Part shown: piece after piece, positions 32,263 through 42,283 of the stretch
Layout of the letters: each line of letters starts with the position of its first letter
How positions within the stretch are numbered: the stretch's first letter is position 1
NCBI GenBank assembly: GCA_933228895.1
Contig: OW121857.1
Coordinates: 7,688,001 to 7,752,000, forward strand
DNA from: Platycnemis pennipes
Taxonomy: Eukaryota > Arthropoda > Insecta > Odonata > Platycnemididae
Direction: 5' to 3'
DNA length: 64,000 nucleotides
Position numbers and translations under genes: made by a program
Notes under the pieces: model-generated
Seen by the model: only the letters and a program-made list of their open reading frames with translations
Database searches by the model: none
Told to the model about the DNA's origin: nothing

Positions 32263-32522
32263 GGGCGTTTACTCCGAACCGAAATCGCAATTTTGCACAC
32301 TAAATCGTTATATGGAAACTTAAAACGAATTTTAGTGAAAAAATTAATCCTCTAACCACAACCATTCACTCATAAATCAAAAATTAAAATAAGCAAAAGG
32401 TGACGCCTACCGAAGAAACTGCTGTGATATAATTGACGTCATTTTCCTCCCGTCCTTGACTGCTTTTCGAGGAAGGGAATAGTGTGGAGGGGGGTTCTCG
32501 GAAGGTCTGCTCGCACAAATGC
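32263..32522 (-). mobile_element. family D DNA element, copy 4, half length
   Basis: GGGGGCGTTTACTCCGAACC at the left is the D right end inverted. Homology stops at about 32522, after the 'GGTCTGCTCG' region. Confidence 0.8.
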
Positions 32523-32707
32523 TCGGATCAATGACACAAACAAAAGATGAAATTGATATGGTGATGCCTGATAAAAATACAAATGCGTATAATGCATATG
32601 TGAAGTGTCTACTTCTCCGATGTACCTTTGCATGTTGGATGAAGAGCAAAATTGTTAATGTGCTATTGGAAACTTCTTGTTAGGAGCGTAGTGTAAGAAT
32701 ACTTAAA

Positions 32708-32772
32708 TGTCTGTTCGCTGATAACTCACCCCACTGCCACACACCCTCGAAGTCCTTGCAGGGTAGTCAATA
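32708..32772 (+). mobile_element. decayed CR1-like LINE tail
   Basis: ACCCCACTGCCACACACCCT CGAAG then CTTGCAGGGTAGT: hairpin only, with a damaged loop. Confidence 0.65.
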
Positions 32773-32837
32773 GGCATAAATAAGGGCTCTGGAGCACGGC
32801 AATGCTTGCAAACAGCATAGTCCTGGTAGGCCACGGT

Positions 32838-33272
32838 TATGTATTTCCATTCCAGTCTATTAAATGAGATAAAATGGGAATCATTGTCAGATCGCAGGCT
32901 GAAATTTAGACTTAATCTATTAAATATATTCCAAGACTATTTTCAGTGATGATTTTAAAAATATTTTGCGAACCCCAACTTACTATGGCAGACTGGACCA
33001 TATCAGAGAACTAGACAGTGTGCAGCGAAGAGCAGCTAGGTTCGTCAAAAGGAGAAGAGAATAGGCAGCATAGCAAAGGGATAGGCAGGGGAAATATTTT
33101 ATAGTCTGTAGTGCACGATGCATGTATTAATCCCTTAAATACTATAAATACTAACAATCTAGTTGCATGAGACCCTATAGTTGCTTGTTTGCATGTCGGT
33201 AGTGCATGCCTGGTGATATTCACCCCCTGCCACACACCCTCACCGTGGCTTGCAGTGTAGATGTAGATGTAG
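32838..33272 (+). mobile_element. chimeric LINE, A front joined to B back
   Basis: 32838-33003 is subfamily A coding sequence (SLLNEIKWESLSDRRLKFRL to PTYYGRLDH). At 33004 it jumps to subfamily B upstream coding sequence (IRELDSVQRRAARFVKR, 33004-33053), then by deletion to the B 3' end (GAATAGGCAGCATAGCAAAG) and B tail. The order of the pieces is not collinear with any single element. Confidence 0.85.
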
Positions 33273-33320
33273 ACATATACCCTGCAAGCTACCATAAAGG
33301 TGTGTGGCATGGGGAAGATT
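33273..33320 (-). mobile_element. LINE subfamily A tail, tail-to-tail with the chimera
   Basis: ATACCCTGCAAGCTACCATA then AAGGTGTGTGGCATGGGG. Only the hairpin is present. Confidence 0.75.
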
Positions 33321-33561
33321 ACCGCACAGGGGGGATGTCTTAACACGTCTTTGTGGCCCCCTCGGGGACCGCTGTCGACGGTGAAATAGTTTGATAGTCT
33401 CTTTACTTACTCAATGAGGATGAGGGCGTGCGCGGTCGTCGATTCGTCGCGACCGCGTCATGGTGTTCTGGATCCAAGGGTGTCAGGGTCGCTGGCGCCA
33501 CTGGGACATGGGCGTGTCGCGGAACGGTAGTCCGGGCCGGGTAGCAATCTTATTTCTTTAT
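33321..33561. other. unassigned, GC-rich
   Basis: CG-rich, with GTCGTCGATTCGTCGCGACC-like inverted words. It ends where the LINE at 33562 begins. It might be part of an unknown element; no LTR hallmark could be shown. Confidence 0.35.
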
Positions 33562-34490
33562 TTTCTACATGATCGGGTTCAAAGGGTTGTTTGGACGGTG
33601 TTACCTCAATGGAAATTGAAGTCACTTCGCGTGTCCCACAAGGTAGTGTGATAGGTCCACTCCTGTTCCTATTGTACATTAATGGCATCAATAAGGTGGT
33701 AAAAAGTAAGCTTCGTCTATTTGCCGATGACGGAGTAGTGTACAAGGAAATTCTAAGCCCAAACGATAAGCAATAATTAAATGATGACCTACAAGCAATC
33801 GAAAATTGGTGTGATACATGGCAGTTAGAATTAAATTTTTTTAAATGTGTAGTAATGAATTTTTGGAAAAAGAATAGTTCTCCTCCTAGCACATACAAAA
33901 TAAGTAATATTGAAATAACAAACGTGGAATCCATTAAATATCTTGGAATTAGACTGACACATGATCTTTCCTTGGGTAAACATATACGTGAAATAATGGG
34001 TTCAGCTAATCGTAAACTGGTTTTCATCAAAAGAGTATTGGGTAAATGTGACGATCATGTACGAGAAATCAGCTACTTTTCCCTTGTTAGACCTCATTTG
34101 AAATATGCTGCCAGTGTATGGGATCCCTACGAAATCGGTCTAAATAACGAACTTCAACGTGTGCAGAGAAGATCGGCAAGATTTGTAAAGGGACAGTACA
34201 ATAACCTTATTAGCGTAACCAGTGTATTAAATGAAGAAAATTGGGAATTATTGACAGATCGCAGGTTGAAATTTAGACTTAATCTCTTAAACAAATTACA
34301 AGGCAATATTTTCAGTGATGATGTTAAAAATATTTTACGAACCCCAACTTACTATGGCAGACTGGACCATAATCATAAAATAAGAGAAATTGATTGTCGA
34401 ACTGACCGATTCAAAATGTCCTTTTTCCCTCGTACAATTAGAGATACGAATAACGGTAAATATGTCCTATCGGAGAGTAGCAATGAATAG
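33562..34490 (+). pseudogene. LINE A reverse transcriptase (partial) and C-terminal domain
   Basis: The first open part (33591-33776) holds VTSRVPQGSVIGPLLFLLYI (motif B, with the usual SGVPQGS changed to SRVPQGS) and LRLFADDGVVYKEIL (motif C FADD intact). A TAA follows NDKQ at 33774-33776. The same frame continues as LNDDLQAIENWCDTWQLELN and then the open part 33855-34490 (211 codons), which has YLGIRLTHDLSLGKHIREIM, LKYAASVWDPYEIGLNNELQ, RVQRRSARFVKGQYNN, LRTPTYYGRLDHNHKIREID and FFPRTIRDTNNGKYVLSE. Thus a single stop separates two otherwise collinear pieces. Motif A and the endonuclease are missing because of 5' truncation. Confidence 0.88.
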
Positions 34491-34717
34491 CATTGGTAGC
34501 TGCATTTTGGTATGAGTACTTAAAGCTAACCCAACTAACAGAATGTTTTTGCATGTTTGCTTTGCAATTTCTATCTTTTATTAAACAGTGAAGTTTAGAA
34601 CAGTATATAAACACAAATCATTTTTTATGCATGATATGTAGTGCATGTTTGGTGAGAAACCACCGCCTGCCACACACTCTTGTGGTGGCTTGCAGGGTAT
34701 TATGTAGATGTATATAG
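33562..34717 (+). mobile_element. LINE subfamily A, long copy
   Basis: Runs from just before reverse transcriptase motif B through the C-terminal domain, 3' UTR, hairpin (34660-34700) and TATGTAGATGTATATAGATG tail. The 5' half is missing. Confidence 0.92.
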
Positions 34718-35318
34718 ATGTTAACAATGTCAGAATTTGTCGTTAGAACACAACCACACAGAGAAAGGTTCTCATACAAAGCAAGGCAGCATAATGATAT
34801 GTGCTCAAACAATGTGATTTCCAACATGATAACATCTCCTCTCAATAACATATATATTGCCCCTGCAGTAGCATTAAAATATTACGTAGAAGTTTTACAC
34901 GAATAAAAAACCTTTATGTCTAGTCAAATAGATAAATATCAACAAGTCGTCTGCTACAGTCGCAGCTTCTTTAGGTGCCCACAGCGATAGCAGCGCCTGC
35001 TCGCCAGAAAATATTTGGCGACGGATTATGAAATGATCCGCAAAATGATCCGACTCCGTCTCTTTAAGACAGGGCGAACGTCGCAACATCAAGGGAGCAC
35101 GGTTTGTACTACAAACTATGACGTTTTTTTCCATATATGGGTATAGCTGTGACGCCGAAATCTCGAATCCGACTTTACAGAATTGGGCCCCTACCGAGTG
35201 AACTAGAACGACTTAAGTGAAACTAGCATCACTCAATTCATCAAAATCTGAGGCAAAGAAAAGAGCCACACTATTATTGCAATTCAGACAAAAGATCGCA
35301 CTCAGAGCCACGCCTCCT
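34718..35318. other. unassigned
   Basis: Nothing recognisable; short frames only. Confidence 0.4.
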
Positions 35319-35819
35319 GGGGGGTTATTTTGTAATCTCACTTCAGTGAGAATACGTCATAAAATGTCACTTTTTCGTACTTAAACTCCGCCACCCAGCC
35401 GGCAAGACCATCTTCGAATCCCAAGCGGTGAACTGCCGGTCATGTGCTGGTCTTTTAGACGATTCATCCGCTCTGATCCGTATCTTTCGTCGCTTGATCT
35501 GTTTAATTATATCCGCCTGCCATTAGTTCCCATCTCATCTCCATAAAGAACGTGAAATGGAGCCACCATCGTTTCCACTTGAAGCTTGAGTTGGGAAAAT
35601 AGTAAGAGCGAGAAAGATACAAACGATTTTAAATTGTATTTTTGGAATTTGCACGACGTGAAGAACTTCAGAACACCGAGATCGGCAACAGATAGCGCCG
35701 CCAACAGAAGCTTCGACAATTCACGAACCGTTCGTGAGCCGATCATTAAGAGAGCGAAACGGATCTTCCGCCTTCCCATAAAGAGTCATTAAAAAGGTGA
35801 GATTACAAAATAATCCCCC
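35319..35819. mobile_element. 501-bp DNA element with 23-bp terminal inverted repeats
   Basis: The left end 35319-35341 (GGGGGGTTATTTTGTAATCT then CAC) and the reverse complement of 35797-35819 agree at 22 of 23 positions (one G/A difference). Homology between arms ends soon after. The target duplication is not resolvable because the ends run into G/C runs. Internal frames (35507-35779 minus, 35586-35792 plus) overlap and match nothing I know. Superfamily unknown. Confidence 0.8.
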
Positions 35820-36161
35820 TGGAAAAACACTATGAGTGGCTTCAAGTATGTCGCACACTTTGAGGGTCCTCTCAAGGAGCAGGCGCCTTATTTAGATCGC
35901 GCATGCGTGGATGGTCGAAGACTCTGCCACACACCCTCGCAGGCTACACGGCAGACGTGAATGCGAGATGGAGTGGAAGGGACAGGGTCAAGGGGATGGC
36001 AACAGTGGCATCCAAGCAGAAAGCGCCCACCACTTCGAAGCTTAGCGAACAGACTGCCATCTACGAATGTCAACTAAGTGACTGTTCAAATTAATATCTT
36101 TCTAAATGGAATCCGGGCCCGACAGTGGAAAGACAGTGGTATTGTGACCCACCCACAGGGA
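35820..36161. other. unassigned; possible relic LINE tail
   Basis: CTGCCACACACCCTCGCAGG at 35924-35943 resembles the B hairpin 5' strand, but the rest does not follow. Otherwise nothing recognised. Confidence 0.4.
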
Positions 36162-36285
36162 ATCATCATCATCAGTCAACAATCCTTGGATTGCTTTGAC
36201 GCAGCTCCTCAATCGATTCTCCCATCAGCTAATCTCTTCGCATTTTTCGAATTTCTTCTCTGTCACATCCTTCGCTACTTGTTCT
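36162..36285 (-). mobile_element. RTE-like LINE 3' end
   Basis: ATCATCATCATCAGTCAACA tail, then the minus coding sequence for the LADGRIDWRSCVK-like end, truncated where a CR1-like tail begins. Confidence 0.75.
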
Positions 36286-36790
36286 ATATCTATATCTACG
36301 ACATACCCTGCAAGCCACCTCGAGGGTGTGTGGCAGGGGGTGCATCACACACCAGGAACAATGACACAACAAACAAAAATGAACACCACAAAGCAAGCAC
36401 TACACCTTTAAAAGTAATTGGGGGAAAAAGAAGAAAAACTACCAAATCCCAATCATGTAGGACACAGCCATGAATAACATGCATGCCTTGAAACCCGACA
36501 CCAATTTCATAGATACTCATACATGCAAAAAAGGCATTGCATGCAAGTCACACGTTGATTTGAACATGCAGGTAATAAAAAAATAAAAATTAAAAAATAC
36601 TATCGACCTACTCTGAATATTACCTATATAATTATTACCGATTTACGCGATGTTTAACGTACTGATCACGAATCGTACGCAGAACAAATGACATTTTAAA
36701 CCTGTCCGTCCTGCAATCTATCTCTTTAATTTTATTAGAATATCGAGCCTACCATAATAAGTCGGAGCCGGCAATATATGATTAATGTGG
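36286..36790 (-). mobile_element. CR1-like LINE, third variant C
   Basis: The left tail (TATATCTATATCTACGACAT) and hairpin are as in A and B. The 3' UTR is different from both and longer. The minus coding sequence at 36780-36640 gives ILPAPTYYGRLDILIKLKEI then DCRTDRFKMSFVLRTIRDQY, related to but distinct from A (LRTPTYYGRLDHNHKIREID) and B (LKTPAYYARFDQINKIREID). Single copy in the window. Confidence 0.8.
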
Positions 36791-36793
36791 AGA

Positions 36794-36935
36794 AGGTGTA
36801 GGATATTTCAATCCGGCCGCGTGAACGGCGGTGAAATTGACATTATTTGACATGCGAAAAAATTCACCTGAACCGGGAATCGAACCACGGACCTTTGGCT
36901 TTCCGGGCCACTGCGCAGATCACTACGCTACCCTT
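36794..36935 (-). mobile_element. tRNA-derived SINE, family S2
   Basis: On the minus strand: A box TAGCGTAGTGATCTGCGCAG, B box GGTTCGATTCC, then CAGGTGAATTTTTTCGCATG and an end at ACCGCCGTTCACGCGGCCGG / AATATCCTAC. The 3' region matches 15637-15695, which helps define the family body. Confidence 0.85.
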
Positions 36936-37388
36936 TCTCAAACGAGGCCTCCCTTTTCCAATCTTCCCGTTCATTTGTTCTTCAACGGTTGTCTTCATAA
37001 GACCATCAATGTCTCTTGGTGCGGCCAATTAAGCTGTCTCGTCTTCTTCTTAGAGCTTTCAAAAGACTTCTCTCCCACTCTTCTAAGGACTTCCTCGTTA
37101 CTTACTCGGTCGATCCATTTAATCTTCATCATTCTTCGGTAGCACCCTTTTCGAATGCTTCCACCCTTTTTTTCTCCGCTGTTGCCAATGCCTCACTGTA
37201 GTAAATAAATATGCTCTAGATGTAAGTTCTGATGAATTGTTTACTTATTTCTACGCTTGCATTTCCAGCTGCAAGTACATTCTTCTTTTGGTAGGATGCC
37301 GTCTTCGCCTGGACTATTCCGCTGACTAATTCTTCCTTGCTTCTTCCAACGCTGGTCACTCGAGTTGCATCTATGCACTCGAGTCGAG
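36936..37388 (-). mobile_element. RTE-like LINE, 3' part, truncated at both ends
   Basis: The minus strand carries, in order from the right, SRLVGRSKEELVSGIVQAKT, LAAGNASVEISKQFIRTYI, GIGNSGEKKGGSIRKGCYRR (decayed), MMKIKWIDRVSNEEVLRRVG and FEKALRRRRDSLIGRTKRHW, stopping at EGKTDGKIGKGRPR-like sequence next to SINE S2. The frames printed on the plus strand are shadows. Confidence 0.75.
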
Positions 37389-37475
37389 GTACATCTAAAT
37401 CTACATAATACCCTGCAAGCCACCTCAAAGGTGTGTGGCAGGGGGTGAATTCTCACCAAACATGCACTACATATC
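37389..37475 (-). mobile_element. LINE subfamily A tail, minus
   Basis: ATCTAAATCTACATAATACC, hairpin and the first part of the 3' UTR, ending at CACTACATATCA, where a plus-strand A copy begins. Confidence 0.85.
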
Positions 37476-38195
37476 AGACTGGGATTCATCAAAAGAGTAC
37501 TGGGAAAATGTGACGATCATGTACGAGAAAGCTTCGTTTATTTGCCGATGACGCTGTAGTGTCCTGGGAAATTATCTGCCTAAAGATAAAGAATATTGAA
37601 ATGATGACCTACAAGCAAATGAAAAATGGTGTGATATATGGCAGTTAGAATTAAATTTTAAAAAAGGCGTGGTATAGAATTTTTGGAAAAAGAATTGCTT
37701 CCCTCCTAGCACTTACAAAATAAGTAACAATGAATGAACAAACGTGGAATACATTAAATATCTTGGAATAAGACTGACACATGATCTTTCCTGGGGTAAA
37801 CACATACGTGAAATAATGGGTCAAGCTAATCGTAGACTGGGATTCATCGAAAGAGTACTGGGTAAATGTGACGATGATGCACGAGAAATCAGCTACTTTT
37901 CCCTTGTTAGACCTCATTTGGAATACGCTGCCAGTGTATGGGATCCCTACGAAATCGGTCTAAATAAGGTAGCTACATATTTGCATAAGGGCTTAAAGCT
38001 AACCCAACTAACAGCATGTTTTTGCATGTATGCTTTGCTGTTTTTATCTTTTTTTAAATAGTGTAGTTTTCAGCAGTACCTATATAAATACTAATCCTTT
38101 TTTTATGAATGATATACAGTGCATGTTTGGTGAGAATTCACCTTCTGCCACACACCTTTATGGTGGCTTGCAGCGTATTATGTAGATGTAGATAG
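37476..38195 (+). mobile_element. LINE subfamily A, rearranged variant (A-r), copy 2
   Basis: Begins with GACTGGGATTCATCAAAAGA (LGFIKRVLGKCDDHVRE coding), then at about 37530 jumps back to FVYLPMTLXXPG-like reverse transcriptase sequence (GCTTCGTTTATTTGCCGATG), the same junction as at 31441. It then runs through a second LGFIERVLGKCDDDAREISY (frame 37744-38061) to YEIGLNK, where it skips the rest of the coding region to the 3' UTR (GTAGCTACATATTTGCATAA), hairpin and tail. Confidence 0.9.
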
Positions 38196-38663
38196 ATGAG
38201 GGGTTTTATTGATTCGCATCCCAACTTGCTCAACTGTTGTTGGAACTGCTCACTGGAAAGGTAGGCCATCGCCATTTTTTAGCTTTAAGTTGATTTACTT
38301 TTAGGCAACCGGGCTGAAAATTGCAAGTGGTGCTCAAAAAAGGAATGGAAGATCAAGACGCCAACAGCATGGACGTCCAAAGGATGTAAGCCAACGTATA
38401 CCATACTCTGTGTGGTAGTCATAGGTGGTTCTGTTATCAGCTTCACTTGTAATATTGAGGTCCAATCTCTTACGGAAATACAAATTCTGAAAGAAATCAA
38501 AATCCAAAATCCAATTACAAGAAGATGAAATAATCTCCGATACCGATATTTCGGTAACCAAATGACGATCAACAGGGAAAATCGGGGTGATTCTCTCTGC
38601 CATTTCGGTCAACTGATTAATCGAAACATCGATATCATCGAAGGTTTAGTAACTTAGTTATTC
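38196..38663. other. unassigned
   Basis: Overlapping minus frames (38285-38612) without a recognised domain. Confidence 0.35.
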
Positions 38664-38917
38664 AGGGGAGGCGACTGACAGCTGAGGTCATTTGTGCCAT
38701 TTAGGTTAGGTGGATAATTGGGAAATTGTAGGAGTTTTCAGGGAACAGAGGAAGGGTGGAGAGAAACCCGGCATTAGCCTTCTCTTTACGAAAGGCGCCA
38801 AGGGGACCACGGCTTAATGTCCCATCCGACGGACGGAGTGCTGAACCCGAATGCCCTCCACTAGGCACTCAAGTGGGGAGCGGTTTTCAACTGAAAAATC
38901 CGCCACTGCCGGGAATC
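38664..38917 (-). mobile_element. SINE S1, 3' portion, interrupted copy
   Basis: Matches S1 from the GGGGAGGCGACTGACAGCTG end to GCCGGGAATC, where a LINE begins. The remaining tRNA-like head resumes at 39498. Confidence 0.9.
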
Positions 38918-39497
38918 TACGAAATCGGTCTAAGAAATGAACTTGAACGTGTGAGCGAAGATCGACAAGATTTATAAAGGGACGATACGATAATTATATT
39001 AGCGTAACCAGTCTATTAAATGAATTGAAATGGGAATCATTGCCAGATCGCAGGTTTAAATTTAGACCGAATCTCTTAAACAAATTCCAAGGCCTTATTT
39101 TCAGTGATGGTCCGTCTGGTGACAGTCAGTTTTTACTATGGCAGACTGGACCATAATCATAAAATTAGAGAAATTGATTGCCGAACTGATAGATTCAAAA
39201 TGTCCTTTTTCCCTCGTACTATTAGGGTACGAAAAACGGTAAATATGTCCTATCAGAGAGTAGCAATGGATAGCATTGTTAGCTGCATGTTGGTATGAGT
39301 ACTTAAAGCTAACCCTACTAACAGAATGTTTTTGCATGTTTGCTTTGATATTTCCATCTTTTTTAAATAGTGTAGTTCTGACTACTATATTAATACTATT
39401 CCTTTTTTATGCATGATATGTAGTGCATGTTTGATGAGAAATCACCCCCTGCCACACACCCTTGTGGTGGCTTGCAGGGTATTATGTAGATGTAGAT
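38918..39497 (+). mobile_element. LINE subfamily A inserted in SINE S1
   Basis: Starts TACGAAATCGGTCTAAGAAA (YEIGLRNELERV coding), includes PTYYGRLDHNHK-type coding sequence with a 25-base foreign patch near 39111-39136 (GGTCCGTCTGGTGACAGTCA), then the 3' UTR, hairpin and TATGTAGATGTAGAT tail. GAATC at 38913-38917 and 39498-39502 is the target duplication, so both ends are exact. Confidence 0.92.
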
Positions 39498-39562
39498 GAA
39501 TCGAACCCGGACCCTTGGGATGGGAGGCCAGTGCTACAGTCACCACACCAATCCGATCGCCG
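39498..39562 (-). mobile_element. SINE S1, tRNA-like head, interrupted copy
   Basis: GAATCGAACCCGGACCCTTG continues the SINE broken at 38917 and contains its B box and, at 39541-39551, the A-box region. Confidence 0.9.
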
Positions 39563-40094
39563 ATTTCTTTATTTGGCTTTTGAGCTTTAATATCTTCCCG
39601 AATTTTTCATCTTTAGCCAATCTGCTCAATTTTAACATACCTTACGGAACTAGTTTGTAAGGTGCCTTTCGCTCACTCAACCTCATAGGTTTCTCCAGTC
39701 AATACTGCGAATCAATTATCATTAAATCGGTTGGAGCGAGCAAAATCCCCAAATTTACAGTTGCACAGAGAATACATTCAGCACCACCTTTAGTGATAAC
39801 AGCGAAATAAGTGTTTACTCACTAAGGTCAACTGGGAAGGTGAAAGACAAGACCTATCAACCATAACTGAAATACGTTTTCCCGCCTTCGTATATTTTAA
39901 TTTTTTTAAAGGTGGTACACTGGATTTAATTGCACATTTGATACGTAGTGAGTGAATATATGTGTGGCAAACAAAATATTTGGTGCGTAAACCATGGAAA
40001 GCACAATAGCCAGTTATCATCTGAAGATCAATAAGAAGAAAACTTAAGATATTGGTGTGCAGCAAGGGAGAGGAGGACAAAACCAACGTTAAAC
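39563..40094. other. unassigned
   Basis: The minus frame 39790-40086 (98 codons) has no recognised domain. Confidence 0.4.
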
Positions 40095-40712
40095 TAGGAA
40101 AACAGAAACAGGAAGAGGTGAAAAAATTCTGCTACCTGGGAAGCAGAGTAACCAACGATGGTCGAAGCAAGAAATAAATAGTGAGTAGAAGAGCCCAGGC
40201 AAAGAGAGCATTCTTTCAAAAGAAGAATCTACTTACAGCTGGAAATATAAGCATAGAAGTAAGGAAGCAATTCATCAAAACGTATTTCTGGAGCATGTTT
40301 CTTTACGGCAGTGAGGCATGGACGATGACAGCAGCGGAGAAGAAAAGGGTGGAAGCATTCGAAATATGGTGCTATCGAAGAATCATAAAGATAAAATGGA
40401 TCGACCGAGTGACAAACGAAGAAGTCCTAAAAAGAGTGGGAGAAAATAGAATTCTGCAGAGAACTGTAAAAAGAAGACGGGATAACCTAATCGGCCATAT
40501 CTTAATACACGATGGCCTGATGAAGAAATCGTCTAGGGAAGAGTGAACGGGAAGAATGGAAAAGGCAGGCTTCGTATGAGTTACATAGAACAGGTCGTAA
40601 AGGACGTGAAAGAGAGGAGCTACGTTAATATGAAGAGGTTGGCCGATTGAAGAATCGAGTGGAAGGCTGCGTCAAACCAATCCTAGGATTGTTGACCCTT
40701 GATGATGATGAA
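40095..40712 (+). mobile_element. RTE-like LINE, 3' part, best-preserved plus copy
   Basis: Coding order: KFCYLGSRVTNDGRSKK (TAA after), frame 40181-40546, then a shifted VNGKNGKGRLRMSYIEQVVK and DVKERSYVNMKRLAD end. Tail CTAGGATTGTTGACCCTTGA then TGATGATG. Confidence 0.85.
40181..40546 (+). pseudogene. RTE-like LINE C-terminal domain
   Basis: 121 codons: RRAQAKRAFFQKKNLLTAGN, ISIEVRKQFIKTYFWSMFLY, GSEAWTMTAAEKKRVEAFEI, WCYRRIIKIKWIDRVTNEEV, LKRVGENRILQRTVKRRRDN, LIGHILIHDGLMKKSSREE. This domain follows the reverse transcriptase in RTE-like LINEs. No reverse transcriptase catalytic motif lies upstream because the copy is 5'-truncated near 40095. A frameshift near KKSS replaces the KTIVEGKVNGKNGKGRPR run seen in the 21.3-kb copy. 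The Met is internal. Confidence 0.8.
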
Positions 40713-41303
40713 TTATGGAGGAGTAAACGGAGTAAAAAGGAGTAAAGGAGGAGTATGTTAGGGTAAACCGCTTCTGTGTTGCTTACTCCACGACATGACG
40801 ACATGTGGCCGCGATTTTTACGAGATACATCTTAGAAGTTTACGTAAGCAACTTGTAAACAAGTAAACTGTTCACGACGTATTTAAGTAAATTTCAAATA
40901 AATTGAAGGTAAAAAGTTTATTTGTGCTGGCTAAATAAATTGAAGGTAAAATGTTTATTTGTGAGGAGCGCCTGTCCTCGAAAACATATTAAACTGTCTT
41001 CCTAAATTCCGCATTTTATCTGTGTGTAAATTCTCATGTCATCATCTTATTTGTGGTAAGTTAATGCATTGAATTGAATGATAACGTCAAGTTGGTATTT
41101 TGAGAACTGTGGTTTACATTTTTTTTTGTAGGGTGTGTACCAATTAATGTCTTTACTCACGCATGGATAGCACTCGTTCCCACAGGAAAACATAATTTCA
41201 AAGGTGAAAATGTGAGAGAGATCAGATTTCGAACGGGAAATTCAACAATAAATGTCAGAGGAAAAATGGATTCCTGGTCACCTTTCAGGGTGCAAGTTCT
41301 CCA
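40713..41303. other. unassigned; GGAGTAAA simple repeat at its start
   Basis: GGAGTAAA words recur irregularly at 40727-40760. The rest is AT-rich, with a TTGAAGGTAAAA(A/T)GTTTATTTGTG word repeated at 40903 and 40940. Confidence 0.5.
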
Positions 41304-41306
41304 TAA

Positions 41307-42056
41307 GGAGGTTGGCTCGCGACTGCTTTAGTCAAGTTGTCTAAGGAATCTTATTAATTTAAGTACGAGTATATGCCTGCTAAGTGATCCTTACTTCACA
41401 AAGAAAAAACCCAAGCTATTGAAAGCCATAAGTATCACAAGAAATACGATGGAAAGTCGAAGGATTTATTTTTTATGATAATGTTAATCAGCTCGACGAT
41501 GGAGACAATTGAAGCATTTACTTTAAAGAAATAAATTCATGTACTCAATGAACTTACTAATGTATAACACCAGAATGTTACTATCAAACGTTATGTTATA
41601 ATATTCCTTGAAATATTCTTTAATATCTCATTAGTAATGATATTATTCATACACCAACCATTTTGGCTACAGAGAACGCAGCGCCACTTGAAGTCAACTA
41701 ACGCATTTCGTCTGATATAAGCGCAGAAATTAGTGGATTTAGTGAAAAATACGGTGGGTTAATGCCTTTTTTTATTCCTTTGTCATTTCACGAATTTCCT
41801 TGTGAAATTACGCATAAAATATCAGTTTTTTGCAAAAATATCATGTCACTATGGTATTTTTAAACGTTATATTCCCATGTGATGGCCATTTTCGCCGTTA
41901 CTCGTAAGTAATTTCAAATGCAATTTGTGCAAAAAGGAGTGTAGGTTGGTATAATAATCTTTACTTTATTAGATAGAGGAACCTTAGATAGGTTCTGTAG
42001 GTGCTGAAACTATTAAAAAAATGACAAAACCTTCACTTTTCGGATCAACCCCCTCC
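41307..42056. mobile_element. TTAA-type dispersed repeat, copy 1
   Basis: Close match over its whole length to 62089-62800, in the same orientation. The ends, GGAGGTTGGCTCGCGACTGC and reverse-complement AGGGGGTTGATCCG, are imperfect inverted repeats. TTAA flanks seen in copy 2 are mutated here (ATAA at 41303-41306). No coding frame is shared by both copies. Confidence 0.75.
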
Positions 42057-42283
42057 AACCACTGCAACGTTAGCATATAAAGTCACAAGTTCAACCTCGA
42101 CATTTTGAAACCCGTTGAATGCCTAATATTCTTCCATCCTAAGTACCCGGTAAAAACAAAAAACAGAAGAAATAGGGCAAGAAGTGATCAGTGAATAAGT
42201 GAAGCGTTTAAGCGGAAATGGTTGGAATGGTTCGTGTGAGTTGTGAGGCACACGCTATTAGCAGCACACATACACACATTCTT

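Noticed and set aside
33321..33561. LTR of a retrovirus-like element
   Set aside because: GC-rich and abrupt, but no TG...CA ends, primer site or second copy could be shown.
36078..36473. 131-codon frame as a gene
   Set aside because: It crosses an RTE-like LINE end and a CR1-like LINE tail.
41307..42056. Assembly duplication with 62089-62800
   Set aside because: Copies differ at many positions and one has exact TTAA flanks, so they are separate insertions.
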